Source: Promethearchaeota archaeon
GTDB taxonomy: Archaea; Asgardarchaeota; Lokiarchaeia; Sigyniarchaeales; SOKP01
Reading direction: 5' to 3'
Assembly (NCBI GenBank): GCA_013375475.1
Contig: JABXKD010000018.1
Location: forward strand, 306 to 49,128
DNA: 48,823 nt
The notes beneath the pieces were generated by a model. The model was not told the DNA's origin, ran no database searches, and worked only from the letters and a program-made list of their open reading frames with translations. How positions within the stretch are numbered: position 1 is the stretch's first letter; the number at the start of each line of letters is the position of its first letter. The position numbers and the translations under genes are program-made. This document shows positions 26,412 to 35,253 of this stretch, piece after piece.

Positions 26412-27683
26412 TTAAAAAATTGATAGATTAAATATATTTATCGTAACAAATGTCATTGAAATCAGGATACTTATGGTAATGATAATGTAAATGATTAGAT
26501 GAATGAGATATATTTTTTTGTTTTTCTTTTCATCCAAAGATCTTGTAGAATAAAAAATCTTATTCAAAATTGCCGCAGATAATCCAATTGTTAACATCAA
26601 TAACGCGTTTCCTAAGTTAATTAGATTTTTATAAAATGCAGATGCTACAAATAGAGAGGACGCTCCTCCAGAAAGTAATCCTATTCCAAATACAATCAGA
26701 TAATAAGTAAGATAATTTAATTCAAAAAAGCTTAACACGATTGATAAAACTAATCCAATCAAATATGTTCCTGCAAAAACTAAAGCGCTTTTAATTGATA
26801 AAGGATTTTTTATTTTTTCAAGAGTTAATTGAGTTTCTTTATTTCTTAAAATTAAAAACGATCCAATTAAACCTATAATTGATGTAATTAGAATAGGATA
26901 CAAGGCATAACCTAATAAAGTAGGTGTGATCATTAGAACAATAATCATTCTTATTAGCATAGTTTGAATAACAAGCCAAATTGATGAAGAAGATGCGCCA
27001 ATTCCCGCTAACTCAACGGTTGTGGCCTCGCTGTGAGCGAAACCTCCTAAAAATGAGATATAATATAGATTTTTTTCAGTTGTACTTTTTAATAAAAAAT
27101 AACTGAAATATTTTACAGCCAAAATTACGATAAAGATTATTATGATTGATTTAACAACAATACCAAAAATTTCAAGGTTATCTGGAATTAGAATATAAAG
27201 TAAAACTACGATTGCAATAAATTCAACGGTTCCAGTCCATTCAATTTCCTTCAATCTTCTGATTTTATGGAACTGTTTTTTTGTAGAAAGAATAATTAAA
27301 AATATAACAGAAATGGCAATAGCAAGATATTCACTATAATAACACAAAATACCAACAATCATTGCCAGCATCATTGATAGAGTAGATGTATACCCTGGAT
27401 CTCCTTCCCGAAATAATCTATATATAGACCCAATCAACAAAAAAGTGATCATTCCACCTAAAAACAAAACAATAATGATAAATCCTTCAGATACAGGGAA
27501 AAAGATATCATGCAGTATTATTAATGAAGTCGAAATCATTGAGAAAAAAATGTGATCTCGAGCACCGTATTGGGCTTCCACCCTAGTACGCTCTATCCCT
27601 ATAACGAAACCACAGAAAAACGACACAATGATTTTAAAGAATAAAATATAAAAATCCTCTAAAGATATTATTTGAAATAACAT
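26412..27683 (-). CDS. MgtC/SapB plus DUF4010 membrane protein
   Basis: This 423-residue protein has about twelve hydrophobic helices. The N-terminal MgtC-like part (VSFFCGFVIGIERTRVEAQYGARDHIFFSMISTSLI) holds the conserved Gly-x-Glu-Arg motif, and the C-terminal part fits DUF4010 (FLGGFAHSEATTVELAGIG, then GLLSGGASSLFVASAFY). Archaea often carry this fusion; its transport role is not settled, and in bacteria MgtC relates to magnesium stress and ATPase regulation. The length is typical. It lies about 30 bases upstream of the DNA methyltransferase gene on the same strand. Confidence 0.85.
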   Translation of the reverse strand: MLFQIISLEDFYILFFKIIVSFFCGFVIGIERTRVEAQYGARDHIFFSMISTSLIILHDIFFPVSEGFIIIVLFLGGMITFLLIGSIYRLFREGDPGYTSTLSMMLAMIVGILCYYSEYLAIAISVIFLIILSTKKQFHKIRRLKEIEWTGTVEFIAIVVLLYILIPDNLEIFGIVVKSIIIIFIVILAVKYFSYFLLKSTTEKNLYYISFLGGFAHSEATTVELAGIGASSSSIWLVIQTMLIRMIIVLMITPTLLGYALYPILITSIIGLIGSFLILRNKETQLTLEKIKNPLSIKSALVFAGTYLIGLVLSIVLSFFELNYLTYYLIVFGIGLLSGGASSLFVASAFYKNLINLGNALLMLTIGLSAAILNKIFYSTRSLDEKKNKKIYLIHLIIYIIITISILISMTFVTINIFNLSIF

Positions 27684-27786
27684 TTAAATCTCCATTTTGC
27701 TTATCATTTAACAGAATTTATATATATGACTCATTATTTGGATGTCAAATCTTAAATAAATTAAAAAATAAAACAAGAAAGAATAT

Positions 27787-28497
27787 TTAATATTGCTTAC
27801 CTGCAAGTATATCTTCCAATTCCTTATCGCTTAAAAATCCCTTAATTGACATAGTTTCTCTAATTCTTTCAACAACTTGAGGTGCTCCTTTTGCTTCTTC
27901 AATATAATCCTCTAAAGATTTTACTTTGAGTCCAATTGCTTCTATCTCTTTATTCTTTGCTTCAATTTCGTTCCTAAGCTGAGTAATTTCTGCTTCTTTA
28001 TTATTTAATTGTTCCGTTAGTTCGTCTTTTAAGCTTTCTATTTCAACATATTTATCAGAAATAGTTTGTTGTAGATCCTTTTTGACTCCTTCAAGTTCCC
28101 GTTCTTTTTGTTCGTAATCTTCTTTGAGACTACCTACTTGAGGTTCTAATTCCTCTAACTTTCCTTTAGCAATAGAGTATTCGTTTTTAATATTTGAATG
28201 TTCTTTCTTTAAGCTATCTAACTCTGTACGCATTGTGCTATTTTCTTCTTTTGTGGAATTCAACTCACTTTTGATAGAGGTTAGTTCTTGTGTTGTGGTG
28301 TTAAGTTCTGTTTCATTTCGAGATAATTCTACTTTAGTTTGACTTAGCTCCTTGGAAATAATATCGACATTTTTCTCTCTCTGCTTTAACTGTTGTTCAA
28401 CATCATCAATTTTTGCTCTAAGGTCTAATAGAAATCGTCCCTCAATTTTTTGGGTCTTTTCAGGGCTTTCTGACGCTTTTTCCCAGTCTATCGAAAT
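27787..28497 (-). CDS. Coiled-coil protein, paralogue A, apparent ATT start
   Basis: From an ATT at 28497 the protein has 236 residues, nearly all coiled coil. The first ATG of the frame is at 28263, but about 78 upstream codons are open and match the N-terminus of paralogue B: ISIDWEKA...KTQKIEGRFLLDLRAKI here against MSINWERA...KAQKIEGRVLLDLRAKI. The ATT aligns exactly with the paralogue's ATG. AAGGTG lies eight bases upstream here and seven in paralogue B, so ATT initiation is the best reading; a sequence error is possible. The C-terminal cap (VERIRETMSIKGFLSDKELEDIL) is shared too. Function unknown; probably structural or an adaptor. Confidence 0.75.
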   Translation of the reverse strand: MSIDWEKASESPEKTQKIEGRFLLDLRAKIDDVEQQLKQREKNVDIISKELSQTKVELSRNETELNTTTQELTSIKSELNSTKEENSTMRTELDSLKKEHSNIKNEYSIAKGKLEELEPQVGSLKEDYEQKERELEGVKKDLQQTISDKYVEIESLKDELTEQLNNKEAEITQLRNEIEAKNKEIEAIGLKVKSLEDYIEEAKGAPQVVERIRETMSIKGFLSDKELEDILAGKQY

Positions 28498-28649
28498 TTT
28501 TCTTACACCTTCATTTATTTTCTTTTTATTTCATTATTTTATATTAATATTCTTACGATATACAATATATATTTTTTTCAAGATATTTATTTGCTCACAT
28601 TTAATTATAGGGTTAGTTTTATTTACCCAAGTTTGTTGTGTTATGGAGA

Positions 28650-29312
28650 TCACTCAAATTCGCTCAAAATTTTTTCGATCTCACGATCAGTAATAAATCC
28701 TTTATGTACCATCAAATCTCTTATGCTTTCCAAAATTTTGGGAGATGACTCTGCTTCATTAAGCTTACTTTCAAGGGAATTTATTTTTTTAATGAATTCC
28801 TCTGTCTCCATTTGATTCATTTTAATATTTTCGTTAAGTTTGTCTATTTCTTTTTTTCTATTTACCAAATCTTCTTTATTGTTTTCAATTTGTTTATCCT
28901 TAAACTTTATGCTCTGTTCCATCTCACTATTTTTCTCAGATGTAAATTTTAATTCGCTCTCTAATTTTGTAATAGTACTATTAGCTTCCTTTAAATTAGA
29001 TTCAAGTTCTTCAAGTTTAGGCTTTATTCGAGTTAATTCTATGTCAGTATTTAGTTTGTTTTCAGACACATTATCTAGATTTTTTTTAGCTGATGAAAAT
29101 TTTTCGCTAATCTTAACTAGGCTCTTTTCCCTCCCAGTTAATTTATTCTGAGTTTCTTTTAATTCTTCTCTAGTCTTCTTAAAATCCTCTTTTAATTTTA
29201 GTAATTCCCTCTCTAACTCGTTGATTTTAGCCCGTAAATCTAATAAAACTCTACCTTCTATTTTTTGAGCTTTATCAGGTGCTAATTCTGCGCGTTCCCA
29301 ATTTATGCTCAT
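28650..29312 (-). CDS. Coiled-coil protein, paralogue B
   Basis: This 220-residue protein is a coiled coil between two conserved caps. The N-terminal cap is MSINWERAELAPDKAQKIEG. The C-terminal cap is LESIRDLMVHKGFITDREIEKIL. Both caps match the neighbouring paralogue, while the heptad-rich centre differs, as expected for a spacer rod. No membrane segment or signal peptide is seen. The two genes lie in tandem about 150 bases apart on the same strand, a local duplication. The caps may bind a partner or a membrane, but I do not recognise the family. AAGGTG precedes the ATG. Confidence 0.8.
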   Translation of the reverse strand: MSINWERAELAPDKAQKIEGRVLLDLRAKINELERELLKLKEDFKKTREELKETQNKLTGREKSLVKISEKFSSAKKNLDNVSENKLNTDIELTRIKPKLEELESNLKEANSTITKLESELKFTSEKNSEMEQSIKFKDKQIENNKEDLVNRKKEIDKLNENIKMNQMETEEFIKKINSLESKLNEAESSPKILESIRDLMVHKGFITDREIEKILSEFE

Positions 29313-29552
29313 TTCCGCCCACCTTTTAACTTTTTTTAATAATATTTAATTTTAAATTGATAATTTATTTCTAAAGTTTTTTTTGACATTTTCTCGTTAT
29401 TGATATGAACTTATATAAATAGTCTCTTTTTCTTTTATTAAACTTTACTAAGCTATTAACTTTTTATAAGGAGTATTTATTTTATTGAATACAGTTAAAA
29501 AATAAAACAACAGTATTATAAAATTATTGTTAAATTTTCTTAGTGGACTTGG

Positions 29553-30353
29553 ATGGTTAAATTAAGTCTTGGATGCGCTGGATGGGATTATAAAGACTGG
29601 GTGGGGACATTTTATCCTAAACCTCTTGAGAGTTATAATCATTTAGAGTTCTACTCGAATTTTTTTGATATAATTGAGATTAATTCAACTTTTTATAATC
29701 TCCCTAATCGAACCACAGTAAGTAAGTGGTATAACCAAGTTTCAGCGAATTTTAAGTTTGTAGTTAAAGTGTGGCAAAAAATTACTCATAATTTAAATGA
29801 TTCCGATCTCGATCATTTAGTTTCTCAATTTTTTATTCAATTATCTCCTTTACGAGAAAAGGTTGTAGCATATTTACTGCAATTTCCTCCATGGTTTAAG
29901 TTCACGGAAAAACACTTTAAACAGTTAAAATTCTTATCTAAAGAACTCCCTCCGGAGCATAAATATATAATAGAATTACGGGATAACTCTTGGTTTAAAG
30001 AAGAAATAGTTTCAGAGATTATTGACGGATCACGCTTTATTTTAGGAACAACTTACATGCCAGGAATAGAAGCTTATTATTTAACAAACCAAAATTTTTA
30101 TTATATTCGCCTTATTGGTGACCGAGAGCTAAGCGTGTTTAACAGAATTCAAAGAAATCAAGAAGAAAGCATAGAAGATCTTATTAGAAATTTACAAATG
30201 CTTGAAAAAGTCTCTAAAATTTATGAAATTTTCATTATTGTGAACAACCACTTCCAGGGGAATGCTCCTGAATCTGTCAATTTACTCAAAAAGCGATTAA
30301 ATCTACCCCTTAAAGAGTTCACTCAACAGAAGAAATTATCAGATTACTTATAA
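29553..30353 (+). CDS. DUF72-family protein
   Basis: This 266-residue protein fits DUF72 (YecE family), a TIM-barrel-like group of unknown biochemical role. It starts LSLGCAGWDYKDWVGTFYP and continues YSNFFDIIEINSTFYNLPNRTTVSKWYNQV and FVVKVWQKITHNL. The late motifs YYIRLIGDRE and FIIVNNHFQGNAPESVNLL are also typical. The length is normal. It is divergent from coiled-coil paralogue B. A catalytic function is assumed from the barrel fold but has not, to my knowledge, been shown for the family. Confidence 0.9.
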   Translation: MVKLSLGCAGWDYKDWVGTFYPKPLESYNHLEFYSNFFDIIEINSTFYNLPNRTTVSKWYNQVSANFKFVVKVWQKITHNLNDSDLDHLVSQFFIQLSPLREKVVAYLLQFPPWFKFTEKHFKQLKFLSKELPPEHKYIIELRDNSWFKEEIVSEIIDGSRFILGTTYMPGIEAYYLTNQNFYYIRLIGDRELSVFNRIQRNQEESIEDLIRNLQMLEKVSKIYEIFIIVNNHFQGNAPESVNLLKKRLNLPLKEFTQQKKLSDYL

Positions 30354-30389
30354 GCTTACAAATCCAAAAATAAAAAATAAAATAAAAAA

Positions 30390-31088
30390 TTAGAGAATAT
30401 TCATAAATATACTTATCCCGAAACCCCATAGCAAAATTCCTTGAACCAATCCGAAGACCCCTATGACGAGTGCAATAGGAGGCCATGAAAGGAATTTTGA
30501 AATTGCTTGGAGAACTCCAATGTAAAATTTGGCAGTCAAAGCTACTATTGCTGCAACCACAATTAATACGATAATGAGTAATAATTTTGGATTTATCCAT
30601 TCAGCAATTATTACTTCCCATCCTGGAGGAATCAATGCGGCTAAGATTGCTGCTGCTGCTGTACCTGCTAATAATCCTATTATACTTGCGAGTGGTAAGT
30701 CATTGATTGGTTTAAAAAACATCGCAATGCCAACGACAATCAAGAATATGCATGTAAAGTGATCTGCATTAGCATTAATCGCCCCATATGCAAAACTTGG
30801 AGGGATATTTAAAATTAAACCCATTGATCCTGCCCAAACATCAAGGATTCCAACAACAACACCAGAATAAGATATAATTCTTAAGGTTATTTTCAAAAGC
30901 TTGGAAAGAGCTGAGGTTTTTTCGGATTTTCTTTTGAAGAACGAACCCCTACGTACCAATTCGAACCCAAACCATGACATAGCAACAATTCCGCTTAAGA
31001 GAACAAAGATTCCCGCTGATTCTGAAACCCAATTAAAGAAACCTACTATGTATGGCCAATACTCTGTTTGTAATAACAAATAAATCAC
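30390..31088 (-). CDS. Six-helix membrane protein of unknown function
   Basis: This 232-residue protein has hydrophobic helices near residues 4-40, 68-90, 105-118, 125-150, 165-188 and 205-230, and a basic segment (RRGSFFKRKSEKTS) near residue 47 that should be cytoplasmic. Glycine and alanine are common in the fourth helix (SIIGLLAGTAAAAILAALIPPG). I cannot match it to a family. It starts at GTG, with an ATG-free stretch after it. It converges with DUF72 and diverges from the next membrane gene. A small transporter or channel subunit is possible, but there is no direct support. Confidence 0.7.
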   Translation of the reverse strand: MIYLLLQTEYWPYIVGFFNWVSESAGIFVLLSGIVAMSWFGFELVRRGSFFKRKSEKTSALSKLLKITLRIISYSGVVVGILDVWAGSMGLILNIPPSFAYGAINANADHFTCIFLIVVGIAMFFKPINDLPLASIIGLLAGTAAAAILAALIPPGWEVIIAEWINPKLLLIIVLIVVAAIVALTAKFYIGVLQAISKFLSWPPIALVIGVFGLVQGILLWGFGISIFMNIL

Positions 31089-31218
31089 ATCAAAATTAGG
31101 TAAATTTTAATAAATATATCGAGTATGCTTTTAAATATTTATTGTAATGTTGTTTCTTATTAATCACTCGATCTTACATATTATAAAATTTTAAATATAT
31201 GAAGTCTATCTTTTTTTT

Positions 31219-32511
31219 ATGGACACTATCGAAAACTTAAAGAAATTAGGTCTTAAAGAAAATCGTAAATATTTAATCCTTATTGTATGGCTTCTCCTGA
31301 ATATTACAATTATTCAACTTCCTTTTGGGTTTTCAGTACAAATTTTTGCTGTCAACATGGATATATTAGATTTAATCGGCGTCGTAACGTACATCCCTTT
31401 TCTAACCTTCTTAGTCTTTACGTTTTTATACTCGCTTATAGCTAAAAAAGATGTTAAAGATATAGCTTCATGGAAAGTACTTTTGACTTTCTTCTTGACT
31501 CTCCCACTAATGTTTTTCTTGATTCCAATTATGGTAGGAATCTTTTTATTCTCGATATTTTCTTACTTTTTCTTTACATCGTGGTTTATATTATATGGTG
31601 CTTATCTTTCGAGTAAAAGATTAGACGACAACCTTAAAAAGCGCGTTCATAGTACATTTTACAGAGTAATTCAATTCTTTGGTGGCTCTATCCTTTCAAT
31701 CGTTCTATTAACTGCTTACGTATTCGGTTCACAAAGTATTGGGAACTTAATAGGTGTTACTTTTACTCAAGGCGTTTATGATACTTTGAACTATGTGGTA
31801 ATTTTTATCGGGGTTATAATTCTAATTTTTATTACCGTCGGAATCATCTTCATGTTCAAAAGAATATTTAACGCTTGGCTTGGGATGTTTTCTTTATCAG
31901 TGGTAATTTACACTTTTTATTTACTCATCAAGATCTTTTTCGCTATTAGAAGCACAGGTGGAGAGGAATCTTCAACTACAACTCAAGTTGTAATGTTATT
32001 TCTTGATCTATTTATACTGCTCTATTCTATTAGCACTTTAATGGGGTCTCAAGCTGAACTTTTAAGTAAAAATATTGGAATTAAGCGAATTGGAGTCGAC
32101 TCAATTTTAATTTGGTTAGTATTTTCAAAAGTAGCGTATGAGTTTATTCATAATTATCCATTTCAACTATTTAGCGCCTTCGCTTATATTGATTTCATAG
32201 ATTTTTTAGATGAGGCAATTATTAATCTGAGTAAAAATATTGGGGTTCTGTTTTTCTTTCTAATTCTTTTGGTAGCATTGGGATTCCACCAGATAAGGAA
32301 ATATAATCTTAACGAGAGAAAGTTTAAAGATAAAGTTGACCAAGAAGTTAAAGATCTATTAAGCCCAGTAGATTTTGTAGAACAAGTGAAAGAACCTCTC
32401 CATGCACCGGATTCCATAGTTGAGGAAGAAAATGGGGAGTTAGAATCCTACGAAGAAGAGGACTCCAGTTCCGAATCTCTTGAGAATGATAATTCCGAAA
32501 ATTTTTTCTAA
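31219..32511 (+). CDS. Polytopic membrane protein with acidic C-terminal tail
   Basis: This 430-residue protein has about ten hydrophobic segments in the first 370 residues, then a basic stretch (RKYNLNERKFKDKVDQEVKDLL) and a highly acidic serine-rich tail (EEENGELESYEEEDSSSESL) ending in NSENFF. The tail is probably cytoplasmic and disordered and could bind partners or cations. I do not recognise a family. The start is ATG, 130 bases from the divergent six-helix membrane gene. No operon partner is close. The gene is clearly coding by its length and regular helix spacing. Confidence 0.75.
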   Translation: MDTIENLKKLGLKENRKYLILIVWLLLNITIIQLPFGFSVQIFAVNMDILDLIGVVTYIPFLTFLVFTFLYSLIAKKDVKDIASWKVLLTFFLTLPLMFFLIPIMVGIFLFSIFSYFFFTSWFILYGAYLSSKRLDDNLKKRVHSTFYRVIQFFGGSILSIVLLTAYVFGSQSIGNLIGVTFTQGVYDTLNYVVIFIGVIILIFITVGIIFMFKRIFNAWLGMFSLSVVIYTFYLLIKIFFAIRSTGGEESSTTTQVVMLFLDLFILLYSISTLMGSQAELLSKNIGIKRIGVDSILIWLVFSKVAYEFIHNYPFQLFSAFAYIDFIDFLDEAIINLSKNIGVLFFFLILLVALGFHQIRKYNLNERKFKDKVDQEVKDLLSPVDFVEQVKEPLHAPDSIVEEENGELESYEEEDSSSESLENDNSENFF

Positions 32512-32661
32512 CAATAATACCTCTTTCTTTCTTTTTTTTCCATTTTTAAGTTCTTAATGATAAGAAACTACTAAATCTAACGAGATTAATCCTTTAATAA
32601 TTAGTTTTATTAACCAATAAATCAAAACATATCACACTTAATTTAATAGGTGCCATCTCTA

Positions 32662-33186
32662 ATGAGTGAAAGTGAGAACATAATTGATAAGGAATTGTTT
32701 CTCGAAAAATTTGAAAAAATGTCGTTAAAAATTGAACAGTTAACGCTTGAAATCTCGAAGATGAGAGAAAAACTAGAAAAAACCAACAAAATTAACAGGA
32801 GTTTTGGATTAGAGGCACTAAAAAATTCTAAACCTTTAACATTTGCACGAGAGATTCATGGGATAAAAAGCCCTACAAAACTTTACATTTTGTCAATTAG
32901 AACTGTGTCTGAATTATGGAAAGGAAGAAAAAATGATTTTTTACTTGCTATTAGACAACAAGAAAAAGAAACTCATATGGACCTTAAAGCGCTAGGAATT
33001 AGAATCCCAATTGATGATATGAAAAATCTTACAACTTTGGCAAAAGAAGTCCTTTCAATGCTCTATATTTCTAGTGAACTAAAGGGAATTGAAGTTACGG
33101 AAATCCTAAGAGATATAATTTCCCAAATCAATAAAGATGGACAAGAAATGGTTCGAGAAGTAAAAGAAAATGTGGCACTTCAATAA
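32662..33186 (+). CDS. Coiled-coil/helical protein of unknown function
   Basis: A 174-residue soluble protein with an N-terminal coiled coil (LEKFEKMSLKIEQLTLEISKMREKLEKTN) and a helical C-terminal half (ELWKGRKNDFLLAIRQQEKETHMDLKALGIRIPIDDMKN...). No cysteine cluster, signal peptide or membrane segment is present. The ATG is preceded by GGTG 8-12 bases upstream; a GTG four codons earlier is part of that motif and a less likely start. The family is not recognised. The order coiled coil then compact helical domain suggests an oligomeric regulator, but this is a guess. Confidence 0.7.
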   Translation: MSESENIIDKELFLEKFEKMSLKIEQLTLEISKMREKLEKTNKINRSFGLEALKNSKPLTFAREIHGIKSPTKLYILSIRTVSELWKGRKNDFLLAIRQQEKETHMDLKALGIRIPIDDMKNLTTLAKEVLSMLYISSELKGIEVTEILRDIISQINKDGQEMVREVKENVALQ

Positions 33187-33226
33187 GATTGCGTATTATA
33201 ATGAAGCCAATGTAATCGTAGAATAA

Positions 33227-33874
33227 TTACTTTTTTCTGAGGAGGTATACATTTACCATTTCACTGTTTAATTCTTCAATTCTAATATCAGCGCGATCAA
33301 TAAAATCTCTCGGATATATGTAATCAATTTTAAATCCATATTTTTTAAAATCCACTTCGATCTGTTTGTTAGTCCATTCAATAATAACAATAATACCATC
33401 ATTCTTGACAACTCTTACGCATTCGTTAAGGGCTTTCTCTCTATTTTTAACATGCTGTAATGTATCGTATAAGAAAATACCATCAAAAGATTCATTAGCA
33501 AAAGTTAGTTTCTGAACATCGAAATTTTGATACCTTATTTGGTTTTCCACTCCAAGATTCTTTGCAGACGTTCTCCAATCATCCCATGATTCCCCATGAT
33601 GTTCTTCATGGCTCTCGTAGTGAATTTCGTTATTGTGTTCATGATGATGATCGTGATGATTTCCTTCATCTCCCTCAGGACCCATCTCAGGTTCACCAGT
33701 TAAAACCTGAAATCCATTTAACGCGAGCAATATTGACATCGCCCCCATACCTATTCCGACATCTAAAATCTTGGAATCTTTATCTAGATTTAAATTATTA
33801 ATTACCTCATTAATGAAATCTACATCAGAGGCAAAATCGCGAAATATCTTCTTATATTTTGTTAAATCTATCAT
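33227..33874 (-). CDS. Class I methyltransferase with histidine-rich insertion
   Basis: A 215-residue S-adenosylmethionine-dependent methyltransferase fold. Motif I is KILDVGIGMGAMS (residues 35-47), and the later motifs are FDVQKLTFANESFDGIFLYDTLQHV and ECVRVVKNDGIIVIIEW. Right after the second strand (VLTGEPE) is an insert of about 35 residues with ten histidines at 73-93, many acidic residues and few hydrophobics. It should bind transition metals such as nickel, zinc or copper. The core lacks any motif that names its substrate. Monocistronic. The insert could sense or store metal, or be a regulatory arm over the cofactor pocket. Confidence 0.85.
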   Translation of the reverse strand: MIDLTKYKKIFRDFASDVDFINEVINNLNLDKDSKILDVGIGMGAMSILLALNGFQVLTGEPEMGPEGDEGNHHDHHHEHNNEIHYESHEEHHGESWDDWRTSAKNLGVENQIRYQNFDVQKLTFANESFDGIFLYDTLQHVKNREKALNECVRVVKNDGIIVIIEWTNKQIEVDFKKYGFKIDYIYPRDFIDRADIRIEELNSEMVNVYLLRKK

Positions 33875-33948
33875 TTCACAACAAATTCGATAGATTAGAA
33901 GTACTTAATAATTTAGGGGTAATAAAATAAAAATAATAAATTTTAAAA

Positions 33949-35247
33949 TTATTTTCGATACACACCATATTTATGAACGGCGTCAGTCATTGCTTTCACA
34001 TTCTCATGTCTTGCTTCATTAGGGATTCCTGAAACTCCGCCATCAACGAGATATCCGCCGCCTTCCATGCAACCTTCTATACATTTTTTAACATATTCTT
34101 CGACAGCGCTTGGGGGACCACCTACTAATAGAGATGCAGGAACATTTCCTCTGATACACACATCATCACCCATCATTTCCTTGACTTTGATGATATCTGT
34201 ATCGTGGAACCAGTAGACAGCTTTCGCTTTATGCGTTCTTGCGAACTCTGCTAAATATTCTAGCCGATCTGAATATCTTCCCTCAAAAAATGGCATTGGA
34301 ATAATATCTTTCTTAATCATTAGATCCATGAGTCTTGTTAAGGATGGCCAATAGAACTCCTCAAACTGAGCATTAGACATGAATCCATCGGCACCTCTAT
34401 GTAAAGGTATAAAAGAAAGCGTAATTGTGTTTTCATCGGGGTCTCCTAATTGCAAAGGAGAATTTTCCATAGCTGTTAAGCAGGGTTCAACTAATCGATC
34501 GCATATTGTCTTTAATTCCTCAGGGTTTCTGATCATGTCTAACATTGCACCCCTCATACCTCTCAATGTATCCGAAACCATGTCAAATGGCGCTTGTGCT
34601 ATGGCAAATTGCCCAGCTACGGGATTTCCCATTTTTTTCATTTTTTTCGGGTAGCTTTGCATTCCCATTAATCCGCCAATCATACTTCTCAATGTTTTCT
34701 TGTATCTTTTTATCAGTTTTTTCACATCTTTATCTATGAAAAAGAAGAAAAAACCTATTCCATTAAACATCATGGCCAAATCAGATAATTGAGGGAATTT
34801 TTTCAAAATTTTTAACGAATCATTTTGGGCTGGTACTACATTTCTAATTAGATAACCCGTAGGATCTTTTAAAAGTTCTTCATATTCTGATGCTTCCATC
34901 CATGGCTTTTCTATATATTGATAAGGTTTATTATCTTCTAAACAAAATTCTGGATTTGCTGCTCCAGGCCACTTCATTGCAGTGACTCCAAGTCCGTCAT
35001 TTAATTTTCCCATTCCTGGAAAAAGAAGGGTTGGATAAAGATCCCAATCATATCGACTATACACTTTTATCGCAGCTTTAGCATATTTTCTACCTTTGTA
35101 CATCGCCTCTTTATGAGTCATACCTGCTTGTAGAGCTGGAAAGAATATATCTGAAAAAGGTGTAATCGGGACGCGATCAGGTTCTTTTAAAGCGACAGCA
35201 TCTCTCACTCTTTGAACTTTTTCTTTTAGTATTTGTTCTGTATCCAT
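33949..35247 (-). CDS. UroD-fold corrinoid methyltransferase-like protein
   Basis: This 432-residue protein has the uroporphyrinogen decarboxylase-like barrel used by the MtaA, MtbA and O-demethylase methyltransferases: RVRDAVALKEPDRVPITPF at the start, then DIIKVKEMMGDDVCIRGNVPASLL and GGGYLVDGGVSGIPNEARHENV. MtaA/MtbA bind zinc through His-x-Cys and a later Cys; here the sites read HDT and GVS, so these ligands are missing and coenzyme M activation is unlikely. It probably moves a methyl group to or from the corrinoid protein encoded six bases upstream. GGAGG before its ATG lies inside that gene's end, implying coupling. Substrate unknown. Confidence 0.85.
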   Translation of the reverse strand: MDTEQILKEKVQRVRDAVALKEPDRVPITPFSDIFFPALQAGMTHKEAMYKGRKYAKAAIKVYSRYDWDLYPTLLFPGMGKLNDGLGVTAMKWPGAANPEFCLEDNKPYQYIEKPWMEASEYEELLKDPTGYLIRNVVPAQNDSLKILKKFPQLSDLAMMFNGIGFFFFFIDKDVKKLIKRYKKTLRSMIGGLMGMQSYPKKMKKMGNPVAGQFAIAQAPFDMVSDTLRGMRGAMLDMIRNPEELKTICDRLVEPCLTAMENSPLQLGDPDENTITLSFIPLHRGADGFMSNAQFEEFYWPSLTRLMDLMIKKDIIPMPFFEGRYSDRLEYLAEFARTHKAKAVYWFHDTDIIKVKEMMGDDVCIRGNVPASLLVGGPPSAVEEYVKKCIEGCMEGGGYLVDGGVSGIPNEARHENVKAMTDAVHKYGVYRK

Positions 35248-35253
35248 CTTTAT

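Noticed and set aside
25293..27683. Restriction-modification or defence island
   Set aside because: Only a solitary methyltransferase is present; the neighbours are a FucI-like protein and an MgtC/DUF4010 membrane protein.
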